Source of the DNA: an uncultured Poribacteria bacterium
GTDB taxonomy: Bacteria > Poribacteria > WGA-4E > WGA-3G
Length of the DNA: 64,000 nucleotides
Reading direction: 5' to 3'
NCBI GenBank assembly: GCA_951813545.1
Contig: OX638352.1
Location: forward strand, 1,302,001 to 1,366,000
This document shows, one piece after another, positions 45,310-54,716 of this stretch (the stretch's first letter is position 1; each line of letters opens with the position of its first letter). Both the position numbers and the translations under genes were made by a program. Below the pieces are notes generated by a model. That model worked only from the letters and a program-made list of their open reading frames with translations, had not been told where the DNA came from and ran no database searches.

Positions 45310-45636
45310 GCGAACGATGTCCCTCCGAGGGATCCTACAGTGTGGGAGGTTCAGGGATCGAACGACGGCAAGGAGTTTACGACCATCTTTGCTCACGACG
45401 GCAAGAGCTTTTGGGATCAGCGACTGCAAGTCGTCCTTTTTGAGGCAGGGGAAGATTACGACGTTCAAAAAACCGGGTATAGTTTTTTTCGGCATGTCAC
45501 TTTTGACACCGCATCGAACCCGGCTGGGGCGTACTTTCAAATTGGCGAAATTGAGTTCTTCGGCGATGATAGTTTTCCCGTAGACCCAAGAGCCAAGCTC
45601 GCAACCACATGGGGGAGCATCAAAAAAGCCCGATAA
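45310..45636 (+). pseudogene. Fragment of a discoidin (F5/8 type C) domain protein
   Basis: The frame opens directly after TGA 45307-45309, with GTG 45340 the only start-like codon. It reads PPRDPTVWEVQGSNDGKEF, then AYFQIGEIEFFGD, the second half of an F5/8 type C (carbohydrate-binding) domain. The tail KLATTWGSIKKAR looks like a conserved C-terminal end of a secreted protein. The N-terminal half is missing, so this is a truncated relic. Confidence 0.6.
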
Positions 45637-46265
45637 GCGCAAATATCGGACATTTTCTAAATCGGAAACTTGAATCCAGTAATAACTTGGTTTGGGTTTC
45701 CGTTTTTCGTATCCGCTTGAAACCGTATGGACTCTACTGGGGAGGACCTTTTCGATTCTGAACCGCGAAAATCTTCATGCTCATATTGATTATGAGCTTA
45801 TAACAGCGGTTCATTTTGGCGCAAATGCCAGCAAGAAAGCGGAGTCAACAAGGAATGCAACGATCGTGAGCCGTGCCCAAATAGCAGCACCTGTCAAGTT
45901 TTCTCCTATTATTAACGGCAAATTCCCCAAATCACCGATTCCGTAAATGGCACAATGTGGCAATTTTTGTGTCACGTTACCACAATTTTTGTGATCTCGC
46001 AATTGTTATGGTTTGCGAACGGATACCATTGTAACTTTTTTAGAAAAAGAGAAGGCATCCGTTCATCTTTATAAACCCAGTGTACGTCTACCTTTTAGAC
46101 CGATAACAATTAAAAATATCTTTGGAAGTTCAATGGTTTCAAAAAAAATATTAACCCCTCTTAAAGGCAGCGGCATGAAATTTGCTTGTATCTAATGCGA
46201 CTCGGTTTTGTAAAAAAACCAAAGTACATAAAAATACAAACGGTATTAATCCTTTAGGAGAAAAA
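45637..46265. other. 629-bp non-coding, AT-rich gap
   Basis: Chance frames at 45692-45946 (+), 45811-46002 (-) and 46013-46195 (+) have no domain or Shine-Dalgarno support. The stretch probably carries the promoter of the FGE-type lipoprotein gene and decayed DNA. Confidence 0.4.
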
Positions 46266-47165
46266 ATGTTTCATAAAAATTTTTCGCAAAAAAAAACTGC
46301 TACTGGCACTGCCGTAACTACACTTAACAACATTTGGAAAATGATAAAATTCATCTCAATCCCTTGCATGATACTCGTGTTGTTTGCCAGTTGCAAAACC
46401 GCCGACGGTGAATCAAATATGGTGCTGATTCCCGCAGGTGAATTTCAGATGGGAAATGAAGGACCTGTTGAAATGCATGGTCCTCAGGCAGACGAAATGC
46501 CGTGGCACACCGTTTATGTAGATGCTTTTTACATAGACAAATACGAAGTGACGAATGCCGAGTTTAAAAAGTTCCTTGATGCGAATCCGGAGTGGCAAAA
46601 GGGTAGTAAATTTCAAGATGACGAAACTTACCTCGGCTTCTGGAATAGAAATAACTATCCAGAAGGACAGGGGAATCATCCTGTTAACGTGAACTGGTAT
46701 GCAGCGATGGCTTATGCAAAATGGGCAGGGAAACGTTTGCCGACAGAAGCAGAATGGGAGAAAGCAGCACGCGGCGGCTTGAAAAATAAAGACTATCCGT
46801 GGGGCGATTCAATCAATACCAGTATGGCAAATTACGAGGTGAATTCTTCCACAGTACCTGTTGGATCGTATGCGCCAAACAAGTATGGCTTGTATGATAT
46901 GGCGGGTAACGTGGCGGAGTGGTGTCTTGATGAATATCAAGCCGATTTTTATCAGGATCCACCGAAGCGAAATCCGATTGCGGGTGCGGATAACATTACG
47001 GATATCGTAAAAAACTATAAAGATGTTAAAAGCCCTCGCGTGATGCGTGGTGGTGATTGGGTCTTTAGTGCTGATAGCATCAGGGTTTCCAAGTGTTGGA
47101 AGCTGCCCCCAGAAGATAACAGCCATGCTCCGAGTTTTCGGTGTGTGAAGCCAATAAAGCCTTAA
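46266..47165 (+). CDS. FGE/SUMF1-type lipoprotein (formylglycine-generating enzyme family)
   Basis: 299 residues from ATG 46266, chosen because TTTAGGAGAAAAA precedes it; the open frame begins at 46182. A hydrophobic signal (ISIPCMILVLFASC) has a lipobox FASC near residue 42, so the mature protein should be a lipoprotein. The FGE-sulfatase domain is clear: MVLIPAGEFQMGNE, YVDAFYIDKYEVTNAEFKKF, HPVNVNWYAAMAYAKWAGKRLPTEAEWEKAARGG, and RVMRGGDW with SFRCVKP at the end. True FGE activates sulfatases with two C-terminal cysteines; lipoprotein members often have other roles. The window-start sulfatase is a conceivable but unproven partner. Confidence 0.88.
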   Translation: MFHKNFSQKKTATGTAVTTLNNIWKMIKFISIPCMILVLFASCKTADGESNMVLIPAGEFQMGNEGPVEMHGPQADEMPWHTVYVDAFYIDKYEVTNAEFKKFLDANPEWQKGSKFQDDETYLGFWNRNNYPEGQGNHPVNVNWYAAMAYAKWAGKRLPTEAEWEKAARGGLKNKDYPWGDSINTSMANYEVNSSTVPVGSYAPNKYGLYDMAGNVAEWCLDEYQADFYQDPPKRNPIAGADNITDIVKNYKDVKSPRVMRGGDWVFSADSIRVSKCWKLPPEDNSHAPSFRCVKPIKP

Positions 47166-47251
47166 CTCAGCACCATTCAATCTTGTGTCTTCTCGTTAAA
47201 ACTTGGAACGAAGCATTTTGAGGTAAGGTAGAGGCAAATTTCGTTTTCAGA

Positions 47252-47299
47252 TTGGCACCTTCTGAAGAGGCCGATGCAGCCGATTCAGAAGCGTGCCAA
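47252..47299. terminator. Inverted repeat between convergent genes
   Basis: TTGGCACCTTCTGAA (47252-47266) pairs with TTCAGAAGCGTGCCAA (47284-47299) with one bulge. It lies between the FGE gene and the end of the TonB receptor, where a bidirectional terminator is expected. No T-run is adjacent. Confidence 0.45.
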
Positions 47300-47336
47300 C
47301 AGATGTTTCATGCTGCTAATTTTCCGGCTATTGAAC

Positions 47337-50296
47337 TTAGAAAGTCTGTGTCAAGCGCACCATCGACAAACGGCCGATTTCGGGGGAACCGATAAATTGC
47401 TGATGTCTACGGTCCAGCAGATTTTGGACAGTGAATGAAAGGCGAGGTCTGGGACCGACAGGTATTTCATAACCAGCGTTTAAATCAATCGTATAATACG
47501 ATTCGATATCACCGACGTAAACTCCTGATCTCACAGGGAAGCCTACCACAAAGCGCGTTCGGAGTCCCACTCCTAATCCCAGATCAGTATTAACGTATTG
47601 AACGCTCGCTCCAAATTTATTTTTAGGTGCGTTGAGTGCAATATCACCAAGCCCATCAACATCCTCAAAGAGGTCCTTGCTGACAAACGAATAATTGGCA
47701 CCGAAACTCAAACTCGGATTGAGGTAATAGGTAAAACTCAGATCCAACCCATTGAGCGAAATGTCACCATAGTTACGATAGGTGAGCATGATTGCGTTTG
47801 GATCTGCTGCCTGTTCCGGTGTCACCGTGCCAAAGGGTATGAACGCTGGACCGTTGTTTTCAGTGCCCGCCACGAACAATCCTACCAACTCATCAACAGG
47901 CGATCCGTTGCCATTTCCACCTTGCGAAGGTGCATCGAACGCAAGCAGTGCCTGATGAAGCCCTGCATTCTGGGATCGGCTAACGCTACCGTGATCTGCT
48001 TTCCGAGAGAGGCACCTAACGTTACAGGGTCCAAGAACACATTCGGGGTTTCAACGACCAAGGGACCGACGAAATCGTTAATTCTTGAGTGATACACATC
48101 CGCAGAGAAAGCCAATTTGTTCATGAGAATGCCTTTGTAACCGACCTCATAGGTTTGTGTGATTGTCGGCTTAAGCGCGTTAACATCATTCACATCTTCA
48201 ACATCAACAAAGTCTCCTGCCTGCGGATCAAGCGAGCGTAAGACATTTTTCACGCCAACCACTTGCTGCGGAATGAGGTTGTCAAACCCATTGGAGAGTG
48301 CCTCAACAGTAAGTGCTGGCAGACCTTGTGCAGTTAGACCCGCTTCAAAAATCGGCTTCACACCACTCATGACAGCACTGTGTCCGACACTCCACATAAC
48401 GTTGGTGACAGGATCGTCAAGTGGAATGTACGTCTCTGCCGAAAGTTTTGCCAAGGGTGAAAAGGGGGAACGGAACTCTGGGCGACCACCTGCGCTTCTC
48501 TTGAAGGTGAATCCCGTTTCGGAGCGGACACCTTGTGCTCGTATGTCAATATTAGGACTAAACCCGAACGCGGGTTGAAAGTTGGCACCCAACTGAAATG
48601 GGTCTTTGACTGACAAAATATCGAGAAACAGGTCGGAGGTTCTCGGTGTATTGAAGGCACGGTTATAAGTTACTCTCAAGTTATGGTCATTGTTGGGTTG
48701 GAAGGCAAGTGCGACACGCGGTGAAAGGACATAGTCCTCAAGTTGATTGTGGTCATCAATCCGTCCGGCAGCAATGAACTTTAACCGCGAAAGGATTCTG
48801 GTCTCCGACTGCAAATATGCACCGATCTCGTTGACACTGTCATCCTCCTCATTGATGCCGTTGATTGTCCCTTCCGTATCAGGACGGGTCAGCAACACAT
48901 CCAGACCGTAAGTAAAGCGTTGCCATTCCCAAAACTATAGCCATGTTGAATCTGCCCAACATACAGATTGGAATTGTCAATAGTTGGATCACCGCTCCGC
49001 ACGACGTAAGTATCTCCGGCATTGCTCCGATTCCAAAAGGCTTGTGCAAAGAGGTCTTTGTGAATGAACCGCCCTTGAAGGTAACCGTAAGTCCAGTTTT
49101 GGGCTTGACCTGCACCGATACCCGTCAGTTCAATGCCAGTGGCTTGTGTGAAACCACTTGCAAGAATCGCTGTCGTATCGTCGCTGGGGCTATAATCAAC
49201 ACGAAACTCGCCACTGGCTCTGTAATACCAATTCTGATTGATGATTTCTATTAAAAGTGTCTAATGTTTTTGGTCATGCCCGGTGCGGTTAGGAAACCAC
49301 ACCTACCGGGTCTGGGTGAACGGCGCGGTTAATGCGATATAAACCTTTAGAAATGGTATAAGTATCGAATATTAGTCCGCCTGCACCTTCAACATCCTCT
49401 TTGGATCGCCCTTCTTCCCAATCATTGCCTCGGAAATAATTGCCCGAAAACTTATAGCCGATCGTCTCATTGACAACGCCTGCATGTCGGAGCGATCCGG
49501 CAAGTATACTCCGTTCACCGCCCGCAAGACTGATGGTTGTGCCTTGAGATGTGAACGGTGAGCGGGTAATAATATGGATGACACCGTTTGCGCTATTTGG
49601 ACCGTAGAGTACCGCACCCGGACCTGAGACAACCTCAATCTGTTCAATATCTTCGCCTGCGGTAGGGATGAGACTGTAGGAATTGACCCGCAGCGAAGGA
49701 ACACTCGCGATCCGATTGTCAACGAGCGACAGAAGTGAACCCGAAAAAACATTATTGAAACCGCGAACGACGACATACGATGCACCGAGTCCAGCACTTA
49801 CAACATCTACCGCACGCACTGATTTTAAATGCTCAGTAACACTGGGTGCTATCCGGTCTTTGATTTCCGGAGCACTCACAAGAGCAACCGATGCCGGTGC
49901 TTCAAGCACTTTTTCCTGACGGCGCGATGCCGTAACGGAAACCTGTTCAAGTTGAATAACTTCTGAAGAGAGTGCAACTTCTACCGACTTTGTTTCGTCG
50001 ACAGCAAGCGCAACATCAGCGATTACCGCATCAACATAACCGGACGAGGATACGGTAATTGTATAGACACCAGCAGCTAAATCTGAAATCTCAAGAGCAC
50101 TGGTTGTACGGCTAACACCGGTAGTAGTATCTCCAGTTTCGGGTGTGACGGTAATAGAAACATCGCTCAGTCTGTTGCCAGTTCGGGCATCTGTCGCCGT
50201 GACATTCAAAGTAGCGGCTTTCACCGACACTACAGCAACACTGAAAATAACAAATGAGACCAAGAATAAAATATGAAAGCGATTTAGTGGTTTCAT
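47337..50296 (-). pseudogene. TonB-dependent receptor, broken in three places
   Basis: The original gene read from 50296 to 47337. The first part (50296-49289) has a signal peptide, a carboxypeptidase-regulatory-like domain (LNVTATDARTGNRLSD), a TonB-box region (VSVTASRRQEKVLEAP) and the plug (IEQIEVVSGPGAVLYGPNSANGVI). It ends in a palindromic insert at about 49270-49330. The barrel continues in another frame (YYRASGEFRVDYSPSDDTA) to a frameshift near 48925, then 48898-47882, a second shift near 47960, and the end 47888-47337, which closes with a typical C-terminal Phe (VRLTQTF). The receptor would have imported a siderophore, cobalamin or glycan. Confidence 0.82.
49270..49330. mobile_element. 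Palindromic element interrupting the TonB receptor gene
   Basis: CCCGGTGCGGTT (49278-49289) and AACCACACCTACCGGG (49295-49310) form an imperfect hairpin around AGGA. The receptor frame runs into it and terminates at TAA within the element. The barrel sequence resumes downstream out of frame. Confidence 0.65.
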
Positions 50297-50455
50297 TAAT
50301 TATCCCCTTTATTTTCTACATGTTTTGCCCACCACCTCAATAGGTAGCATAGCATAATCGAATAATGAACACGAAAATACAACGCCTATAATCCTTGAGT
50401 ACAACACCTCCTCTCAAAAAACATCACAAACTACACCTAAACTGAAAACCACCGC

Positions 50456-51406
50456 CTATAGGAAACATTCAATATCAGAAGCGGTTGGAAGCGCGGGAAT
50501 TACGCCAACCTTCTGAGTCGCCAGTGCCCCCGCGGCATTCGCATATCGCATGATGGCATCAAGCCGGTCCTTTTCAAGTACGGTAAGGTCCGCATGCTGC
50601 ATCAATTGCGTGAGCATCGCAGCGACGAACGCATCGCCTGCACCGAGGGTATCTACGACATCAACCGCAAAGCCATCAACGTAACCCTCAGCAGTTCCGT
50701 TTGTGTAATAGCATCCACGTTCCCCTAATGTAACAACAAGCAACTTTGCGCCGAGTCCAAGAATGTGGTCAATCCCACTTGCCAATTCAATATCACCCGT
50801 GACAAATTCCCACTCCTCTTCCGAAATTTTGACGACATCGGCGTAGGGCATCACCTCCCAAATCCAGTGCTTGGCATCGCTGGCGTTGTCCCAGAGCATC
50901 AGCCGCAAATTCGGGTCGTAGGAGATCAGTGCACCGCCTGCTTTTGCAGACTGGATTGCATGGAGCGTCGCTTCTCGACTCGGCGAATGGCTGAGGCTGA
51001 CAGAGCCGTAGTGGAACAGTTCCGCCGATTGGACATAGTCGTTGTCAATTTCATCCGGAGAGAGTTGGATATCGGCACCCGGGTGGCGATAGAAGGTGAT
51101 GTCCTTCATACCGTCGGAGCGCGTGGCGACGAACGCTAAGGTCGTCCGAGAGTCTTCCCCTGCAATGAGGTAATCGGTATCAACACGGTTCCGCTGGAGC
51201 GTCTCGCAAAGGAAATCGCCGAACGCATCCGCGCCGACTTTACCGATAAACCCGGCATCCATACCAAGTTTCGCTAAGCCAACAGCAACATTGGCAGGTG
51301 CACCGCCAGGAGCTTTAACAAATCCTGGGGCTTCAGCGAGTGTCACATCAGGCGTTGTGGATACAAAATCGATAAGAAGCTCACCAATACATAAAGCTTT
51401 TGGCAT
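50456..51406 (-). CDS. PfkB-family sugar kinase (fructokinase-like)
   Basis: 316 residues from ATG 51406, with AAGGA 10-14 nt upstream; a TTG six codons earlier would overlap the preceding stop. CIGELLIDFVSTTPDV at the start, PGGAPANVAVGLAKLG near residue 33 and the C-terminal VVDTLGAGDAFVAAML near 248 are PfkB signatures. The sequence resembles fructokinases or 2-keto-3-deoxygluconate kinases. It lies 14 bp after the oxidoreductase gene, consistent with a sugar catabolic operon. Confidence 0.9.
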   Translation of the reverse strand: MPKALCIGELLIDFVSTTPDVTLAEAPGFVKAPGGAPANVAVGLAKLGMDAGFIGKVGADAFGDFLCETLQRNRVDTDYLIAGEDSRTTLAFVATRSDGMKDITFYRHPGADIQLSPDEIDNDYVQSAELFHYGSVSLSHSPSREATLHAIQSAKAGGALISYDPNLRLMLWDNASDAKHWIWEVMPYADVVKISEEEWEFVTGDIELASGIDHILGLGAKLLVVTLGERGCYYTNGTAEGYVDGFAVDVVDTLGAGDAFVAAMLTQLMQHADLTVLEKDRLDAIMRYANAAGALATQKVGVIPALPTASDIECFL

Positions 51407-51420
51407 AGAGGATTGTTCCT

Positions 51421-52503
51421 TCAAAATGTGGTGCGCAAATCTTGTGCTTGCCCAGTTTCTGCTGACCGATAGCCCGCATCGAAAATTTCTATGACATGTC
51501 GCGCATGCTCCGCAGTGACAATCGTCGGTTTATCCTCGCGAATCCAATCGACGAGCTGCATGATGTCCTCATAGACGTGTGACTCCTGAATATTACGATG
51601 CGGTCCCACGACGTGCGGCAACTCCCTTTTCGGCGCGTCAATCGGTTCGCCATTAAGGGTGCTGCCCTCAATCGCTCCGGCTGTTCCGTGAATTGCCAAC
51701 CCACCCTTGATTCCGTGTCCCGCTGCAGCTCCATAGATAAAGCCAAAGAAGGAATCACCGAAATCAAGTAGAATAAAGGTGTTATCGTCCATATCGCAAG
51801 GAAGCATCTCGCCGCGGAATTCACGTTCCTTGACACGCACACCGGAGAACGCTGTCACGCGCTTCACAGGTCCGAGGATGCCGGTCATCGTGTGCAGACC
51901 ATAGACGGTCATGTCGTATAGCGGTCCGCCGCCGGGTTTGCGGAAGTACCACGCAGGGTTGATATTGGAGAGCGGATCATCGCCGTGCCTGACCGATTCG
52001 TTTTCGTGGTATCGCCCGAAAGCGGAGCCGGTAGCTGCCCATGTTAACGTTCCGATAGCACCCTCATTGATAAGCCGACGAATCTCTTGGTGAATCGGAC
52101 GGAGCATCTGACCGGGGGAAGCCACTAATTTCACACCTTTATGTGTCGCTGATTCAATCAGATCGTCCGCCTCATCGACGGTGGTCGTCATTGTTTTGTT
52201 GAAATGGGCGTGCAGCCCGTGTTCAATCGCGAGTTTTCCCTGCTCATAATGCAAACCGATAGGCGATGCGATGCTAACAGCATCTACATGTCCATCTGCT
52301 AAGAGTGCTTCATAGGTTTCATAAGCATACGGGACGTTGAATCTTTCAGATGCGGCTTGTGCTCTACCGCGGACAGGGTCACAGACAGCGGTCACCTGCA
52401 ATCTATCTTGAACATCGTCTTGTGTGAGATGTGGAAGGATTCCACGCACGGAGATGCTCCCCACACCGACAACACCAATGCGTACTCTGTCACTGTTTGA
52501 CAT
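51421..52503 (-). CDS. Gfo/Idh/MocA family oxidoreductase
   Basis: 360 residues from ATG 52503, preceded by GGAGGAAAT; the frame is open to 52605. RIGVVGVGSISVRGILPHL gives the Rossmann motif near residue 7. NKTMTTTVDEADDLI near 101 stands at the EKP position, where the usual Glu is replaced by Asn (FNKTM). GPLYDMTVYGLHTM near 183 carries the conserved Asp-His region. The changed motif suggests an altered catalytic mechanism or substrate. The sugar kinase gene follows. Confidence 0.88.
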   Translation of the reverse strand: MSNSDRVRIGVVGVGSISVRGILPHLTQDDVQDRLQVTAVCDPVRGRAQAASERFNVPYAYETYEALLADGHVDAVSIASPIGLHYEQGKLAIEHGLHAHFNKTMTTTVDEADDLIESATHKGVKLVASPGQMLRPIHQEIRRLINEGAIGTLTWAATGSAFGRYHENESVRHGDDPLSNINPAWYFRKPGGGPLYDMTVYGLHTMTGILGPVKRVTAFSGVRVKEREFRGEMLPCDMDDNTFILLDFGDSFFGFIYGAAAGHGIKGGLAIHGTAGAIEGSTLNGEPIDAPKRELPHVVGPHRNIQESHVYEDIMQLVDWIREDKPTIVTAEHARHVIEIFDAGYRSAETGQAQDLRTTF

Positions 52504-52532
52504 AATATTTCCTCCAAAAGCCAAAAATCGTA

Positions 52533-52553
52533 GCACGCAACAACGGCGCGTGC
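52533..52553 (+). repeat. Leader hairpin copy I, opposite orientation to its neighbour gene
   Basis: A 21-nt hairpin with arms GCACGC/GCGTGC and core AACAACGGC, followed by GGA. It belongs to the class-1 hairpins of copies A, E and F. It reads on the plus strand although the nearest gene (start 52503) is on the minus strand, and no start module accompanies it. Confidence 0.65.
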
Positions 52554-52614
52554 GGAACCAACAAGAAGAGACTTTTGCCGAATAACCTTGACTGTGCGCA
52601 AGCAAATTAGAAAA

Positions 52615-53496
52615 TTATCGCCACGATGTTTCGTGTTGCCACCCGACAGCGTTTTTGAGTTTATCACAATTGATAAACGATTGATATCCCTCAAGCGCAC
52701 TCACCTTCGGCAGGAATTCGGGTTTAAAACGCTCGACCAATTCTCGAGAGGGTTCCAAGGCTGAAGTGTCGTCCGCGTTGAGAAAATAGACATCGTGCGG
52801 TGGTAGCGTATCCGCCTTCTCCATAATCAGGCGGTGCGCGCTGGCGACATCTTCACTCCCTACCCAACACCAAAGCCACGGTGTCCAAGCGGTTGTCGGT
52901 TTGGCGTTTTCTGCCATCTGCTGTCTCCGCTCTTCCGGGCTGATACCAGCAGGACGCGTAACATAGGTTCGGATACCGTACGCGCGGGTATAACTCGCCA
53001 AGAGGTCTTCACCACAGCGTTTAGAGAAGCTATAGGAATCTTCGGGGTAACACGGATGTTCTTCATCTATGGGTAGGTAGTCTATCGGAATGTGTGTTTT
53101 GCTGATTCGGAAGCCGTGTCCTAACGCGCAATTACTACCGGACATCACGACTGTTTGGACATCTGCTTCAATCGCTGCTTGCATGAGGTAGTAGGTGCCG
53201 AGCATGTTTGTTTTGAAGGTCACGTCGAAGGCGATGCCTCTCTCTTCGGCACCTGCCCGTAAATCTGGATGATCGACGGGACCGGGCTGCGCGCCGAGGT
53301 GTTGGATTGCGTCTACGCCTTCAACAGCGCGCTGGCAGTCCTCAAAACTGTTTAGGTCACCCTGAATAAAAGGCAGATGCGAGAATTCATCCGGTGGTGT
53401 TCGGCGCGACATCAGCACCAGCGAGTGTTGATCCGCCAATTCTCGGATCACAAATTCGCCGAGTCTGCCGCTTGCTCCAGTTATCAATACTTTCAT
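52615..53496 (-). CDS. NAD-dependent epimerase/dehydratase
   Basis: 293 residues. The extended SDR motif is TGASGRLGEFVIREL near residue 6, and the active-site YSFSKRCGEDLL near 152 matches the YxxxK pattern. MSGSNCALGHG near 120 provides the conserved Ser/Thr. It probably acts on a nucleotide sugar or free sugar derivative. CCATAATTAAAAAA before ATG 53496 resembles the start module of the leader element. It reads towards the Gfo/Idh/MocA gene, 112 bp away. Confidence 0.88.
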   Translation of the reverse strand: MKVLITGASGRLGEFVIRELADQHSLVLMSRRTPPDEFSHLPFIQGDLNSFEDCQRAVEGVDAIQHLGAQPGPVDHPDLRAGAEERGIAFDVTFKTNMLGTYYLMQAAIEADVQTVVMSGSNCALGHGFRISKTHIPIDYLPIDEEHPCYPEDSYSFSKRCGEDLLASYTRAYGIRTYVTRPAGISPEERRQQMAENAKPTTAWTPWLWCWVGSEDVASAHRLIMEKADTLPPHDVYFLNADDTSALEPSRELVERFKPEFLPKVSALEGYQSFINCDKLKNAVGWQHETSWR

Positions 53497-53658
53497 TTTT
53501 TTAATTATGGACTCCTGGGCATCGTTCGACTACGCTTCGCGATGGTGTCTGATGCCGTTAAAAGAGTTGACAGGTCTGTAAGTGTCGTCTATGATTATTC
53601 ACATTATAGCAGTGCTAAGAATTTTGTCAAGCGACCCTACCTTCGGAGGAAACCTGTA

Positions 53659-54693
53659 ATGTACAACGCTGAAACACATTTCAAAAACTTATACGACACT
53701 GTACCACGGAAATACGAATTCCGAGAGACCACACGAGAGGGGCTGTTAGCATGGCAAGCCAATTTCCGCCCAGAATTGCGGGAAATCCTCGGTTTGGATA
53801 ACATGGAAGCCGATTTGGTGGACTACGTCCCGAAAGCCGAGCAGCTGGAAGTCTTGGATATGGATAACCATTTTCGGGAGAGTTGGTATCTGTGGGTAGA
53901 GCCGACGGTGCCGTTGCCGTTTTACCTCCTTCGCCCGAAAACCATTGAAAGTAAAGTACCGCTAATCCTCGCACCCCACGGACATAACCATCCGCATCTC
54001 TACGCTGGCATCGCACACACAGAAACAGAAGAAGAGCACATGCTGGAGGGTGAACGGGACATCGCACGGCAGGCAGTCGTGGAGGAAGGCTACATCGCTA
54101 TTGCGCCGACGACGCGGGCATTTGGTGAAACACGCACTGATGCAGATAAGCAAGCGAACAATACGCACTCTTGCCGGCACCAGTTGGTTCACAGCATACT
54201 CGTCGGGCGCACGCCGATCGGTGAGCGGGTGTGGGACATGTCGCGCCTCATTGATTGGGCAATTGAGGACTTACCGATAGATGCCGAACGCATCGCTATT
54301 ACTGGGAACTCTGGCGGTGGAACCGTTTCACTTTTTGCCGCTGCGTGTGAGACTCGCATTGCAGTTGCGGTACCGAGTTGCTATTTCTGTACGTTTGAAG
54401 GAAGCATCGGCATGATCCGACATTGTGAATGCAACTATGTACCGGGAGTGATGCGGCTTGGGGAGATGTATGATGTCGCTGGCTTAATCGCACCGCGTCC
54501 GTTTTGTGCAATTGCTGGACGCGATGACGGCATTTTTCCGATAGACCATGTTGAGTTGGCTTATGAGCGGTTGAAAACCCTCTATACGGTGGCAGGTGTT
54601 GCAGACAGGTGTGAACTCTTTATCGGTGAAGGCGGACATCGTTACTATAAAGCGGGTGCCTGGCCCTTCGTGCGGCGATATTTTTCAGAATAA
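53659..54693 (+). CDS. Alpha/beta hydrolase (acetyl-xylan-esterase-like)
   Basis: 344 residues from ATG 53659, preceded by GGAGGAAA; the frame is open to 53377 but overlaps the divergent epimerase. The nucleophile elbow is GNSGGGTVS near residue 218, with oxyanion region APHGHNHPHLYAG near 109. The acid/histidine positions fit ISGRDDGIFPIDH-like AGRDDGIFPIDH near 294 and GEGGHRYY near 326. This pattern matches esterases of the AXE1/abhydrolase-7 type that deacetylate carbohydrates. No signal peptide is seen. The substrate is unknown. Confidence 0.82.
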   Translation: MYNAETHFKNLYDTVPRKYEFRETTREGLLAWQANFRPELREILGLDNMEADLVDYVPKAEQLEVLDMDNHFRESWYLWVEPTVPLPFYLLRPKTIESKVPLILAPHGHNHPHLYAGIAHTETEEEHMLEGERDIARQAVVEEGYIAIAPTTRAFGETRTDADKQANNTHSCRHQLVHSILVGRTPIGERVWDMSRLIDWAIEDLPIDAERIAITGNSGGGTVSLFAAACETRIAVAVPSCYFCTFEGSIGMIRHCECNYVPGVMRLGEMYDVAGLIAPRPFCAIAGRDDGIFPIDHVELAYERLKTLYTVAGVADRCELFIGEGGHRYYKAGAWPFVRRYFSE

Positions 54694-54716
54694 CCTTATC
54701 CGCTGAATTGGACGCG

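Noticed and set aside
45692..46195. Several 60-84 codon frames before the FGE lipoprotein
   Set aside because: They overlap on both strands, lack start signals and show no homology that I recognise.
53377..53658. N-terminal extension of the alpha/beta hydrolase
   Set aside because: The extension overlaps the divergent epimerase start and a good Shine-Dalgarno marks ATG 53659.
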